A stretch of DNA of 11,163 nucleotides. Origin: Acidobacteriota bacterium. GTDB lineage: Bacteria; Acidobacteriota; Terriglobia; UBA7540. The position numbers and the translations under genes were made by a program. The notes beneath the pieces are model-generated. The model saw only the letters and a list, made by a program, of their open reading frames with translations, was not told the DNA's origin and did no database searches. The stretch spans positions 1 through 11,163 of the forward strand of contig QHZK01000152.1 in NCBI GenBank assembly GCA_003224635.1, written 5' to 3'. Shown piece after piece: positions 1 through 6,820 of this stretch. How positions within the stretch are numbered: the first letter of the stretch is position 1; every line of letters begins with the position of its first letter.

Positions 1-1
1 C

Positions 2-871
2 AGCCGCGTGATACCCGACCATTATCCTTACTTCATCACGCATGACTGGGCCGCGCCCTGGCGCACGGCGCGCATTTTCGAGCTGCTCGAAGCGGGCGGC
101 AACTTCACTGTCTCAGACATGCTGCGGATCGATATGGATGTCCACTCGCTCGAAGACGAGGACTTGGCGAGAGAGCTGCTGGAGGCGGGCGCTGCGCGTC
201 CGCCCGCGAGCGCCGAGGCGCAGTCCGCCTTGAGCCTGCTCCACGACTGGGACGGCGAAGCTCGCACGAATTCAGCCGCCACGTTGATCTGCGAGCTCAC
301 CCGGCCGGCGCTCCTCGAGCGCCTCCTCCAACCCAAGCTGGGCCGCGACGCCTCGCTCTACCGCTGGCTGCTCAGCACGACGTTCGTCGATAACGCTATC
401 CACAACAACTGGACGCGGTGGCTGCCGCCCGGCGACGCCGACTTCAACACGACCCTGATGAGCAGCCTCGAAGACGGCCTCAAGCAAATTCAGAAACTGG
501 CAGGCAGCAGGGACCCGAATGCCTGGCGCTGGGGCCACACCATTCCCCTGACGTTCCACCACCCGCTCGACGGTATCCCGCTCGGGCGGCGCCTCTTCGA
601 CGTGGGCCCGTTCCCGCAGATGGGCATGGGGACGACCATCAAAGCCACCACACCGGGTTCTGGTCCTTCCATGCGCATGGTGGTGGATCTGTCGGACCTC
701 GACCGTTCGGTGAACAATATCACGCTCGGCGAGTCCGGCCAGGCATTCAGCCCTTATTACAGAGACCAGCTCGACGCGTGGTCGAGCGGTCGCAGCTTCC
801 CCATGTTGTTCAGTGATGCGGCCGTCGAGAAAGGCGCGGTTCACAAACTGGTCATCGAGCCAGCACGGTGA
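2..871 (+). CDS. Penicillin acylase family protein, C-terminal part (5' end outside window)
   Basis: This is the last 289 residues of a penicillin amidase-type Ntn hydrolase, a periplasmic enzyme family that cleaves amide bonds of N-acyl compounds such as beta-lactams or acyl-homoserine lactones. The frame is open to the window edge, so the apparent GTG at position 8 is an internal valine and not a start. Family signatures are a PYFITHDWA-PWR-ARI block near the beginning and a C-terminal block with MRMVVDLSDLD, ITLGESGQ-FSPYYRDQ and a W-SG-SFPMLFS ending, both typical of the beta chain. Full-length members have roughly 750-820 residues, so the signal peptide, spacer and catalytic N-terminal serine lie upstream and cannot be checked. 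The natural substrate cannot be told from this part. The TGA stop falls within the first unit of a heptamer array. The family call is firm; specificity is unknown. Confidence 0.88.
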   Translation, partial: SRVIPDHYPYFITHDWAAPWRTARIFELLEAGGNFTVSDMLRIDMDVHSLEDEDLARELLEAGAARPPASAEAQSALSLLHDWDGEARTNSAATLICELTRPALLERLLQPKLGRDASLYRWLLSTTFVDNAIHNNWTRWLPPGDADFNTTLMSSLEDGLKQIQKLAGSRDPNAWRWGHTIPLTFHHPLDGIPLGRRLFDVGPFPQMGMGTTIKATTPGSGPSMRMVVDLSDLDRSVNNITLGESGQAFSPYYRDQLDAWSSGRSFPMLFSDAAVEKGAVHKLVIEPAR

Positions 872-901
872 ATTTTGAATTTTGAATTTTGAATTATGAA
901 T
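867..901 (+). repeat. Heptamer array, unit TTTGAAT (5 units)
   Basis: Five consecutive 7-bp units: GGTGAAT, three perfect TTTGAAT copies, then TATGAAT. The acylase stop codon (869-871) is the TGA of the first unit. TGA recurs at 869, 876, 883, 890 and 897, so all three forward frames are closed. The last unit runs into an ATG at 900 that could be mistaken for the start of the next gene. It is one of six related arrays in the window. Confidence 0.9.
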
Positions 902-980
902 GAAGAACTCCTTAGCTTGCTTTGCGACTCTGCGTGAGATGCTTTTTCCCCTTCAAGAATTCCCTCACCCCTTCTTGGTG

Positions 981-2918
981 ATGGAACAGGTCAGCGCCGA
1001 ACGCGAAGGCCCGCGGGCGAGACGCCCGCGCTCCCGCTCGTACGGGTTCCTCCTGGCCGTCGCGCTGTTTGCGGGTGAAGCGCCCGCCGCTCAAAACCCT
1101 GCGTCGGCGCCACTCGAGCTCGAGTACCATCTGCGCCTGTTGAGGCCGAGCACGCACCTGGCGGAGGTCGAGATCGTGGCGCGCCGGGTGACCGAGCCCA
1201 GCCTCGACTTCGCCCTGCCGGCGTGGTCGCCGGGCCGGTACGCTATCTACGATTTCGCCAAGAACGTTCAGGAGTTCGAGGCGCTGGACGCAGCGGGCCG
1301 GCACCTGCCCTGGACGCAGGCGGACAAGCAGACCTGGCGCGTCGAAGCGCGAGACTCGGGAAGCGCGGTGCGGGTGCGCTACAAGGTCTTTGGCAATGAT
1401 TTGAACGGCACGTTCTCCCAAATCGACCCGACGCACGCCAACGTGAACGGCGCGTCCGTCTACATGTACGTGGCGGGTCACAAGCCGGACCCTGTCACGC
1501 TCGCGGTCGAGGCGCCGGCGGACTGGAAGGTGATCAGCGGGTTCTCCCTTTCGACGGAGCAGCGAACGTTTCAGGCGGCGAGCTACGACCGCCTGATCGA
1601 CACGCCCCTGGAGGTGTGCCCGGACTGCGGCGTCGAGCAGTTCACCGAGCGCGGGAAGACGTTTCGCATTGCCGTTCACAACTACGCCGAAGAAGGGAGC
1701 GAAGCTTCCCCGAGTCCCGAGTCCCGAGTCCCAAGCCCCGAGTTCTCGAAGCTGGTCGAAGGCGTCAAGAAAATCGTGGCGTCGGAAATGGCGATGATGC
1801 CCGACCCCGATTTCCCGCATTACACTTTCCTGTTTCACTTCGCGCCCGACTTGAGCAGCGGCGGCGACGGGATGGAGCACCTGAATTCCACCCAGATCGT
1901 CATCCAGGGAGACCTCGCGGGCGCCGGCCTCTCCGAGGCCCTGGAGGATGCGGCGCACGAATTCTTCCACGTGTGGAACGTCAAACGCCTGCGGCCGGCC
2001 GCTCTCGGCCCGTTTAACTATGCGCGCGAGGACTACACGCAGTCGCTCTGGTTTGCGGAAGGCGTCACCAGCTACTACGCCTACGTGAACCTCCTCCGTT
2101 CAGGCGCCTGGGACCGGAAGGAGTTTCTGAAGCGCCTGGCTGAGGAGGCCCGAGCGCTCGAGCTCGAACCGGGCCGCGCGCTCGCGTCGGCGGAGAGCTC
2201 GAGCTTCCACGCCTGGTTCTACGACAGGTCGCCCCAGATGCAGGAGACCAATTTCGCCAACTCCACCATCTCTTACTACAACAAGGGCGCGCTCTTGGGA
2301 ATGCTTCTGGACCTCGAAATCCGGTCCCGCACCCGCGGCCAGAAGTCGCTCGACGACGTCCTCCGGCTGATGTACCACGAGTTCTACGATGCGCCCGCCA
2401 CCAGTTATTACGGCCCGGGGCGCGGCTATGAGGAGAAGGACATCCTGGAGGCGGTCAACGCGGTCGCGGCGAGCGATTTCGGGCCGTTCTTTGAGCGTTA
2501 CGTTCGAGGGACCGAGCCGCTTCCCTACGCTCAGGCGCTGGCGCTCGCGGGGCTCAAGCTGCGGGTCGCCACCGAAGCAGGCGCGCCGCCGAGCCTTGGC
2601 ATAACGATTCAACCCACGGACCGAGGCGTGAGGATCACTTCCGTCAGGCCCGGCGGGGCCGCCGACCGCGCCGGCCTCGCCCGCGACGACCTGCTGGTTG
2701 CGGTGGACGAGCTGTCTCTGGCCACCGAAGAACTGAGGAACCGTTTGAAAATCTATCCTCCCGGCGCCGATGTCCCGTTCACGGTCGAACGCCACGGACG
2801 CCGGACGCGGATCGCCGTCAAACTCGATCCGCCCGCGGCCGACCAGTATTCGATTGAAGAGCTGCCTGGCGCAACAGCCGACCAGGTGAACGTGCGGAAT
2901 GGGTGGCTGGGTAAGTAG
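981..2918 (+). CDS. Secreted M61 family glycyl aminopeptidase-like metalloprotease with PDZ domain
   Basis: Zinc peptidase of family M61, predicted to be exported and act in the periplasm. Numbered from ATG 981 (645 residues): a basic stretch (RARRPRSRSR-like, about 11-20), a hydrophobic core YGFLLAVALFAG, and a likely cleavage after APAA (about 37). The M61 N-terminal beta domain follows, with WSPGRYAIYDFAKNVQEF. The catalytic part has GGDGMEHLNST, the zinc motif HEFFH (H326-H330) followed by VWNVKRLRP, and the third ligand E360 in WFAEGVTSYY. A PDZ domain occupies about 538-618. Usual length is near 600. An in-frame ATG at 900 would add 27 residues, but it sits at the edge of a heptamer array and would leave a signal peptide about 50 residues from the N-terminus, so I prefer 981. 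Neither start has a good Shine-Dalgarno. Residues 243-255 are encoded by a heptamer array, and the basic n-region by a REP-like palindrome. Substrate is unknown. Confidence 0.9.
   Translation: MEQVSAEREGPRARRPRSRSYGFLLAVALFAGEAPAAQNPASAPLELEYHLRLLRPSTHLAEVEIVARRVTEPSLDFALPAWSPGRYAIYDFAKNVQEFEALDAAGRHLPWTQADKQTWRVEARDSGSAVRVRYKVFGNDLNGTFSQIDPTHANVNGASVYMYVAGHKPDPVTLAVEAPADWKVISGFSLSTEQRTFQAASYDRLIDTPLEVCPDCGVEQFTERGKTFRIAVHNYAEEGSEASPSPESRVPSPEFSKLVEGVKKIVASEMAMMPDPDFPHYTFLFHFAPDLSSGGDGMEHLNSTQIVIQGDLAGAGLSEALEDAAHEFFHVWNVKRLRPAALGPFNYAREDYTQSLWFAEGVTSYYAYVNLLRSGAWDRKEFLKRLAEEARALELEPGRALASAESSSFHAWFYDRSPQMQETNFANSTISYYNKGALLGMLLDLEIRSRTRGQKSLDDVLRLMYHEFYDAPATSYYGPGRGYEEKDILEAVNAVAASDFGPFFERYVRGTEPLPYAQALALAGLKLRVATEAGAPPSLGITIQPTDRGVRITSVRPGGAADRAGLARDDLLVAVDELSLATEELRNRLKIYPPGADVPFTVERHGRRTRIAVKLDPPAADQYSIEELPGATADQVNVRNGWLGK
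1012..1030. repeat. REP-like palindrome within the signal-peptide coding region
   Basis: CGCGGGCG (1012-1019) and CGCCCGCG (1023-1030) form a perfect 8-bp stem around the 3-nt loop AGA. The element is read in frame as part of G-P-R-A-R-R-P-R, the basic region before the hydrophobic core of the M61 signal peptide. No ATG, GTG or TTG lies in frame between the palindrome and the hydrophobic core, so if the protein is exported by this signal the repeat must be translated. Confidence 0.7.
1709..1743 (+). repeat. Heptamer array inside the M61 coding sequence, unit CCCGAGT
   Basis: Five 7-bp units: three perfect CCCGAGT copies in a row, one diverged CCCAAGC, and a final CCCGAGT. They encode a Ser/Pro/Glu-rich linker (residues 243-255 of the 981 start) between the N-terminal beta domain and the catalytic domain. 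Gain or loss of one unit would shift the frame; a change of three units would not. All cores are CGA or CAA, never TGA. Confidence 0.88.
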
Positions 2919-3315
2919 ACAGGTCAAAGCGGCGCAGCAAGAGACGGCTTGTAGGAGAAACAATAAGGCTCGAAGCGTCAGGGGAAAAGAGCGAAGCAAC
3001 GATCTGCGAGCGCCCCTCGGCGGAAATGACGGTGTAAGTCTTCGGCTTACAGAGTTGTTCTTACACGATGGGCCTATCAGGTGACTTGCTGCAGCCGCAC
3101 CTACAGTTTCTCCGAGTACGGAGACACCTGCAATGTGTCCGCAGCCTGCGGACCGTCCACCAAGGGTACGGTTGGGCGACTCGTGACTCTCAAAAGCGCG
3201 GACGGGCGTTCCGGGCGCCTGATGGTCGTTGGGGCCTTTCACGCGAGGGTAGGAACGGTGAGCCCTCAGTTGGGGTCGGCGACTCCGGCCGCATTCTGAA
3301 CATGGGGAGGGTCTC
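2919..3315. other. Gene-poor gap between the M61 gene and the next secreted-protein gene
   Basis: About 400 bases with no recognised gene. It holds two overlapping, mutually exclusive inverted repeats near 3032-3066: GTAAGTC (3034-3040) with GGCTTAC (3044-3050), and GTGTAAG (3032-3038) with CTTACAC (3060-3066). Neither is followed by a T-run, so no intrinsic terminator is called. A short cysteine-bearing reading frame (about 3081-3299) is present but not convincing as a gene. No heptamer array is present here. The promoter of the next gene is presumably within this gap, but I see no strong -35/-10 pair. Confidence 0.6.
3304..3311 (+). promoter_or_regulatory. Shine-Dalgarno for the gene at 3316
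   Basis: GGGGAGGG lies four bases before the ATG at 3316. It is one of the few good ribosome binding sites in the window and supports that start. Confidence 0.7.
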
Positions 3316-4362
3316 ATGAATGTCCAGAGGTTGGCGCGTGTGTGTGTGCCCGCGTTCCTGATCGTCGCGCATTGCGCAGCGCAGGACATCGTTGAGTTGA
3401 AGCCAGCCGCGATCGTGAAGGTTGCGGGTCAAAAGGCGGACGGCATTGTCGAACCCGTTAAGTGCGACTCACGGTCTAACACCTATGCTCAAGCATCGAG
3501 AGAGTCCGACGGTCCCGGGCAAACGCCAGTGATAAAGCTCTCTCCCGAAGGGAAGGTAACCGTTTTCCCGATCCCTCGGCGGGAAGGAAAGGCCCTCGGG
3601 ATACTAGGCTTTGCCCCCACGGTGGACGAGGGCGTCGTGATGCTTACTACGGATTGGGAGGATCACCGCTACGTCGAGACCTACGACGACCGTGGCGAGT
3701 TTAAGTCGAGGTTCAGTCTGCCGGCGGAGGTTGACCCGGCGCAGATCGCGGCGGCATCTGACGGAAAGGTGCTTGTTTCTGGCTCCTATTCTAGCCCGGG
3801 GCCTGAGGGGGCTGGGGTTGCAAAACCGTTCGTGGGAATCTTCGGGTCCGACGGTCGCCTGGAGCGAGAAGTCGACTTGACTGAGACCCCCCCAAGACGC
3901 GTGCGTGGAGGATCAAGCAAGCTGGAGCCGGACGCTTCGCGCGACGTTCGAGAGATTCGGCCTTCCCTGAGCTCCTCGACAATCCAATCTTCCCCGGACG
4001 GGAATTTTATTTTCTCGCGCATAAGCAACGGCGGACCCGTCTACATTGTGTCCCCGGCGGGTTTCGAACTCAACAAAGTCGATCTACCGAGCCTCCCTGA
4101 CAGTCAACTCTTGAGCGTCACGGTCGACGCGAACAGGGTGGCAGCTCTGTACGCCAAGAAGAAGGCCGGCACTACACAAAACGAGATCTCGGATGTCTTC
4201 ATCCCCTTGCTCGACAGCCAAACGGGAGAGGAAATGATCAGGTTCCATCACTCCTCCCCACAGTTGGGAGCGGGCCTTGCCTGTTACCATGAGGGCGTTT
4301 TCAGCTTTCTTTTGACGGGGCAAGGCGACGAGCTCGAGATCGTCCGAGCGAAAGGAGAATAG
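3316..4362 (+). CDS. Secreted protein of unknown function, possibly beta-propeller-like
   Basis: 348 residues that I do not recognise as a named family. The start is supported by GGGGAGGG just upstream. The N-terminus is a normal signal peptide: MNVQRLARV, a hydrophobic core, and a likely cleavage at HCAA/QD, so the mature protein is expected in the periplasm or outside. The body has recurring short beta-strand patterns with loops such as LSPEGKVTVFPIP, YDDRGEFKSRFSLP, FGSDGRLEREVDL, SPDGNFIFSRIS and VSPAGFELNKVDLP. Such S/P-x-G-rich blade-like segments suggest a WD40/NHL/YncE-type propeller, but that is inference from spacing and not a domain match. No catalytic motif or membrane anchor is visible. 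A C7 tract lies at 3887-3893 inside the coding region. The gene converges on the minus-strand gene ending at 4511, with a terminator in between. Confidence 0.75.
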   Translation: MNVQRLARVCVPAFLIVAHCAAQDIVELKPAAIVKVAGQKADGIVEPVKCDSRSNTYAQASRESDGPGQTPVIKLSPEGKVTVFPIPRREGKALGILGFAPTVDEGVVMLTTDWEDHRYVETYDDRGEFKSRFSLPAEVDPAQIAAASDGKVLVSGSYSSPGPEGAGVAKPFVGIFGSDGRLEREVDLTETPPRRVRGGSSKLEPDASRDVREIRPSLSSSTIQSSPDGNFIFSRISNGGPVYIVSPAGFELNKVDLPSLPDSQLLSVTVDANRVAALYAKKKAGTTQNEISDVFIPLLDSQTGEEMIRFHHSSPQLGAGLACYHEGVFSFLLTGQGDELEIVRAKGE

Positions 4363-4403
4363 GTTTCAAACAAGCCCAAGGCCGGGCCCGCACGGCTGGC
4401 TTG

Positions 4404-4437
4404 AAAAAAGGCGCCCCTCCGCTTGGAGATGGCGCCT
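4404..4437 (-). terminator. Rho-independent terminator of the minus-strand secreted-protein gene
   Basis: Read on the minus strand, AGGCGCC (4437-4431) pairs with GGCGCCT (4415-4409), with inner CTCC/GGAG pairing, and is followed directly by T6 (4409-4404). It lies about 75 bases after the stop at 4511. A second inverted repeat (CAAGCC 4371-4376, GGCTTG 4398-4403) abuts it toward the convergent plus-strand gene but has no T-run on the plus side. Confidence 0.87.
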
Positions 4438-4510
4438 CGGTCGGTTCTCTTTCCTTGCAGGAGACAGGAGGGGCGATGGATTTGTTCCTCCGCCCCTTGG
4501 GTTGGTGTTA

Positions 4511-6313
4511 CTACGGAAGGGGATTACCGGTGCACGTGCTGTCGTAAGCGACGGGGCAAGTGACCGATGCACATGCCAGGTCGGTTGAGCTTGGACACGC
4601 GTTCGGTGTTGGCGCTGTGAGTGCCACTCCGAAAGCGCCGTTCGCTCCAGTTACGCGGACCGTGTCTGTGAAAGCGTACCTGCCCAGGGTAGAGTCGATG
4701 CTCTGAGGGAAGTAGGTCCCTTTCAAAACCGGGGAGCAGGACGCCGGCGCCACGGACGCGATCGTGGGTAGCGTGGTAGAGTTGGGTGAGCCTGTGTTGT
4801 CCGCCAGCGCTATGTTGGTCAGGGGTACTGTTCCATTGTTGCATACCTGGTACGTGTAGAAGACCTCTGCCACGACCTGGGTGCCTTGAATCTGCAGTGT
4901 CGCCCCGCCGAAATCCGCATCGCAATGCTTGATCACGCTCAGCGCCTGATTCACCGACGCCTTGCACTCTCCCGTGGCGGGAGGAGTTGGGGATTTCGGG
5001 AATATGATGGTCTGCGGTCCCCCTTCGGACGCGGCGGCCTTGATCGTCGCGGTGTTGATCACGTCAAGCGGGTTTGTCACGTTGGAAGCGTTTGCAGCAA
5101 ACTCAATCGTGAAAGACGCAGATGAGTTTGCAGCGAGGTAATTCGGGGTGGTGGTGGGGCCAACGATACGAGACGTTGTTTGTGAGCCGTCGGGAAGGGT
5201 ATCGGTCACGTCCACGTCAAAGACCTTTCCCATGCCGGTGTTGACGGCGGCCCCAGTCCAGCTATAGTTAACCGATGACCCGTCGGAGCTCAGCGTGCCA
5301 CTGCCGTTGCAGGCCATGGTTGCGGTGATCGAGCACAACGGGAAGGAAGCGGGCGCCGAGAAGTCGCTGAGTGTCGAAGTTGGCGAGTTCGATGCGCGAG
5401 TCTCCGCCATGAAGGTGGTAAAACAGGGGATGTTGGCGCCAAAGATCGCGTTCAGGTCGAGGCCGCCTTCGAGAAATTCTCCTTGGCCGAAGGTTGTTTG
5501 GCCAGTCTTGTTGGTGAAGCCCCAGGGCGAGGTCGTTCCGGCCAGGGGGTTGACAATCGCGCACAAGCTGCTATTGCCCGTCGTCGGGTTGCAGGTCGCG
5601 TTGGTGGTTATCGCTGCCTCCGCGGCTACCAGAGCGCTGCCACTCCACTTGAAGACCTGGATCGTGGAGACGGCGCCGCCGGTGGAAAAGTCGGAGACGA
5701 TCAGAAGGTCTCCGTCCACGTGACGCCCGGAAAAAGTCCCGGCTTTGGTGCAGGCGGGTTGAGGCGTGCGCGGGCCCGTGCAAAGCGATACCGTCGAGTC
5801 CTGGAAAAACCAGAATCCGGCGGTGGAATCGCCGCTGTTGTCGAAGCGGTCCATGCCGAAGTAGATGGCGGTGTGGCACGCGTTCCCTGGGGTGCCACAA
5901 TTAGGCGTGGCTAGAGTGTAGGCCGCCGCGAAAGCGTGGGCGATGTCATCCTTGCCCTGCGGCTTGCCTGCTTTATACTGCCAACTGTTCACATCGTAGA
6001 TGTCCTTCGAGCTGCCTCCGGTAAAGATGTTATCACTGGTCGAGTTGGTGGTATCGCCGACGATGCCCGTGGTCGCTAACGCATGACTGGTGCCGAGAGT
6101 GATGGTCTGCCAGTCTTCCGTGTTCGCACCAAACGCAACCGTGCCAAAGCTGGCGTCCCTCGTGGCGTTTCCTTCGAGCTGGAAGACCAAGCTCGCGTCG
6201 TCCACTCCGCCTCCCGGGCTGCTGCTCTGCGCCAGCACCAATCCGGAAATTGCGGTCAAGCCGAAAACCGTACACCAAAACTGAAACAACTTCTTTCCTC
6301 TTCTATAATTCAT
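4511..6313 (-). CDS. Large secreted protein with DUF11/prealbumin-like repeat domains
   Basis: 600 residues from ATG 6313, chosen over the ATG 36 bases upstream because AAGGGG sits at proper spacing before it and the protein then begins with a standard signal peptide: MNYRRGKK, a hydrophobic stretch, and likely cleavage VLA/QS at 28. About residues 30-330 resemble a secreted bacterial module rich in Asn, Thr, Ser and Gly, with AIYFGMDRFDNSGDSTAGFW, HVDGDLLIVSDF and STIQVFKWSG patterns. About 335-450 (DVDVTDTLPDGS, VINTATI) and about 455-540 (SVIKHCDADFGG, YTYQVCNNGTVPLTN) look like two DUF11/DUF7507-type Ig-like repeats. Many cysteines suggest disulfides outside the cytoplasm. There is no LPXTG, PEP-CTERM or C-terminal membrane anchor; the chain ends in GNPLP. 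The biochemical role is unknown; a surface or released structural or adhesive role is inference. Transcription ends at the terminator at 4404-4437. Confidence 0.82.
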   Translation of the reverse strand: MNYRRGKKLFQFWCTVFGLTAISGLVLAQSSSPGGGVDDASLVFQLEGNATRDASFGTVAFGANTEDWQTITLGTSHALATTGIVGDTTNSTSDNIFTGGSSKDIYDVNSWQYKAGKPQGKDDIAHAFAAAYTLATPNCGTPGNACHTAIYFGMDRFDNSGDSTAGFWFFQDSTVSLCTGPRTPQPACTKAGTFSGRHVDGDLLIVSDFSTGGAVSTIQVFKWSGSALVAAEAAITTNATCNPTTGNSSLCAIVNPLAGTTSPWGFTNKTGQTTFGQGEFLEGGLDLNAIFGANIPCFTTFMAETRASNSPTSTLSDFSAPASFPLCSITATMACNGSGTLSSDGSSVNYSWTGAAVNTGMGKVFDVDVTDTLPDGSQTTSRIVGPTTTPNYLAANSSASFTIEFAANASNVTNPLDVINTATIKAAASEGGPQTIIFPKSPTPPATGECKASVNQALSVIKHCDADFGGATLQIQGTQVVAEVFYTYQVCNNGTVPLTNIALADNTGSPNSTTLPTIASVAPASCSPVLKGTYFPQSIDSTLGRYAFTDTVRVTGANGAFGVALTAPTPNACPSSTDLACASVTCPVAYDSTCTGNPLP

Positions 6314-6707
6314 GGTTTTCCCCTTTTGTAAGTTTTTTGTTCTTTCCATGTCATTGCCGTAGGTGAAAAATCCCCTTGGCCGAAAGCGCCGAGTTGGGAA
6401 CGCTGCCGCCAGCGCGGAGGCACACTTCGCCCCAGGCCAGTCCCCTCACCTTGCGAGGACCGATCACTGCGCTTCGCCAGCGCGAGCCGGCGGCAAGACG
6501 TTCCAATCAGGGGGGCTAAAGGATACTAGAGGGCGTTCGGGGGGGCAGCCGACTAATTCCAAAGGGGGGCCGTCGCCTCTACCAGAGGGTTCGGCTCCCA
6601 CTGAGCATTATCGTAGAGAAGGGTGCAGCTAACAATAGCCCGCCAGTGCCGTGGATATAGCACCAAGGCACCATGCCTGACCCGACGTGGCGCCAAGCCG
6701 CTCTGGT
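6314..6707. other. Gene-poor leader region upstream of the minus-strand secreted-protein gene
   Basis: About 390 bases with no convincing gene on either strand. It should hold the promoter and 5' leader of the gene starting at 6313. AAGGGG just before that ATG is the ribosome binding site. I found no recognisable riboswitch consensus and no strong promoter. The middle holds a G-rich degenerate tandem repeat, listed separately. Confidence 0.55.
6489..6594. repeat. Two imperfect tandem copies of a roughly 52-bp G-rich element
   Basis: Copy one is 6489-6540 and copy two about 6544-6594. Both share, in order, GGC, TTCCAA, a G6 run followed by C, TAC(T/C)AGAGGG and TTCGG, with diverged bases between. 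A G7 run falls at the junction. The three G-runs of six or seven bases lie on the plus strand, which is the template strand for the gene at 6313. I do not recognise the element. Confidence 0.5.
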
Positions 6708-6818
6708 GATGAAGGGTAAAGGATGAGGGATAAAGGCTGAATTATGAATTATGAATATTATGAATGCTGAATTATGGTGTCTCGTTCACCATTCACCATT
6801 CATCATTCATCCTTTAAC
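6708..6818. repeat. Inverted pair of heptamer arrays with a stop triplet in every unit
   Basis: The left arm (6708-6772, plus sense) has nine 7-bp units of types GATGAAG, GGTAAAG, GATGAGG, GATAAAG, GCTGAAT and TATGAAT, with one 2-bp slip at 6757. The right arm (6818-6784, minus sense) has five units: GTTAAAG, two GATGAAT, GGTGAAT and GGTGAAC. All fourteen carry TGA or TAA at the same offset. TAAAGGATGA (6717-6726) and TCATCCTTTA (6807-6816) form a perfect 10-bp inverted repeat, and ATGGTG (6774-6779) with CACCAT (6787-6792) closes a 7-nt loop. The right arm begins two bases after the DedA stop codon. Confidence 0.85.
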
Positions 6819-6820
6819 CT

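Noticed and set aside
900..980. ATG at 900 as the start of the M61 protein
   Set aside because: It lies at the edge of a heptamer array without a ribosome binding site and would place the signal-peptide core about 50 residues in. It remains possible, but ATG 981 is preferred.
3030..3066. Intrinsic terminator after the M61 gene
   Set aside because: Hairpins are present but not followed by a T-run on the plus strand, and they lie more than 110 bases after the stop.
3081..3299. Small reading frame with CC, C and C near its start (about 72 codons from a GTG)
   Set aside because: No Shine-Dalgarno, the frame is open upstream past the proposed start, other frames are also open there, and its second half looks like random GC-rich translation. 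No family is recognised, so it is not called as a gene.
2100..3389. Long open frame on the minus strand opposite the M61 gene
   Set aside because: It is antisense to a gene with clear catalytic and PDZ motifs and has Arg-rich low-complexity translation typical of GC-rich shadow frames.
6363..6632. Plus-strand frame of about 89 codons in the gap
   Set aside because: Its composition is low complexity, it crosses the G-rich tandem repeat, it has no ribosome binding site and no family resemblance.
6314..6660. Cyclic-di-GMP riboswitch or other known leader RNA upstream of the 6313 gene
   Set aside because: The GCAAA and CGCAAAGCC signature elements are missing on both strands, and no other known motif was recognisable by eye.
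6708..6818. CRISPR array or transposon end
   Set aside because: Units are only 7 bp with no spacers, and there is no cas gene, transposase or target-site duplication nearby.
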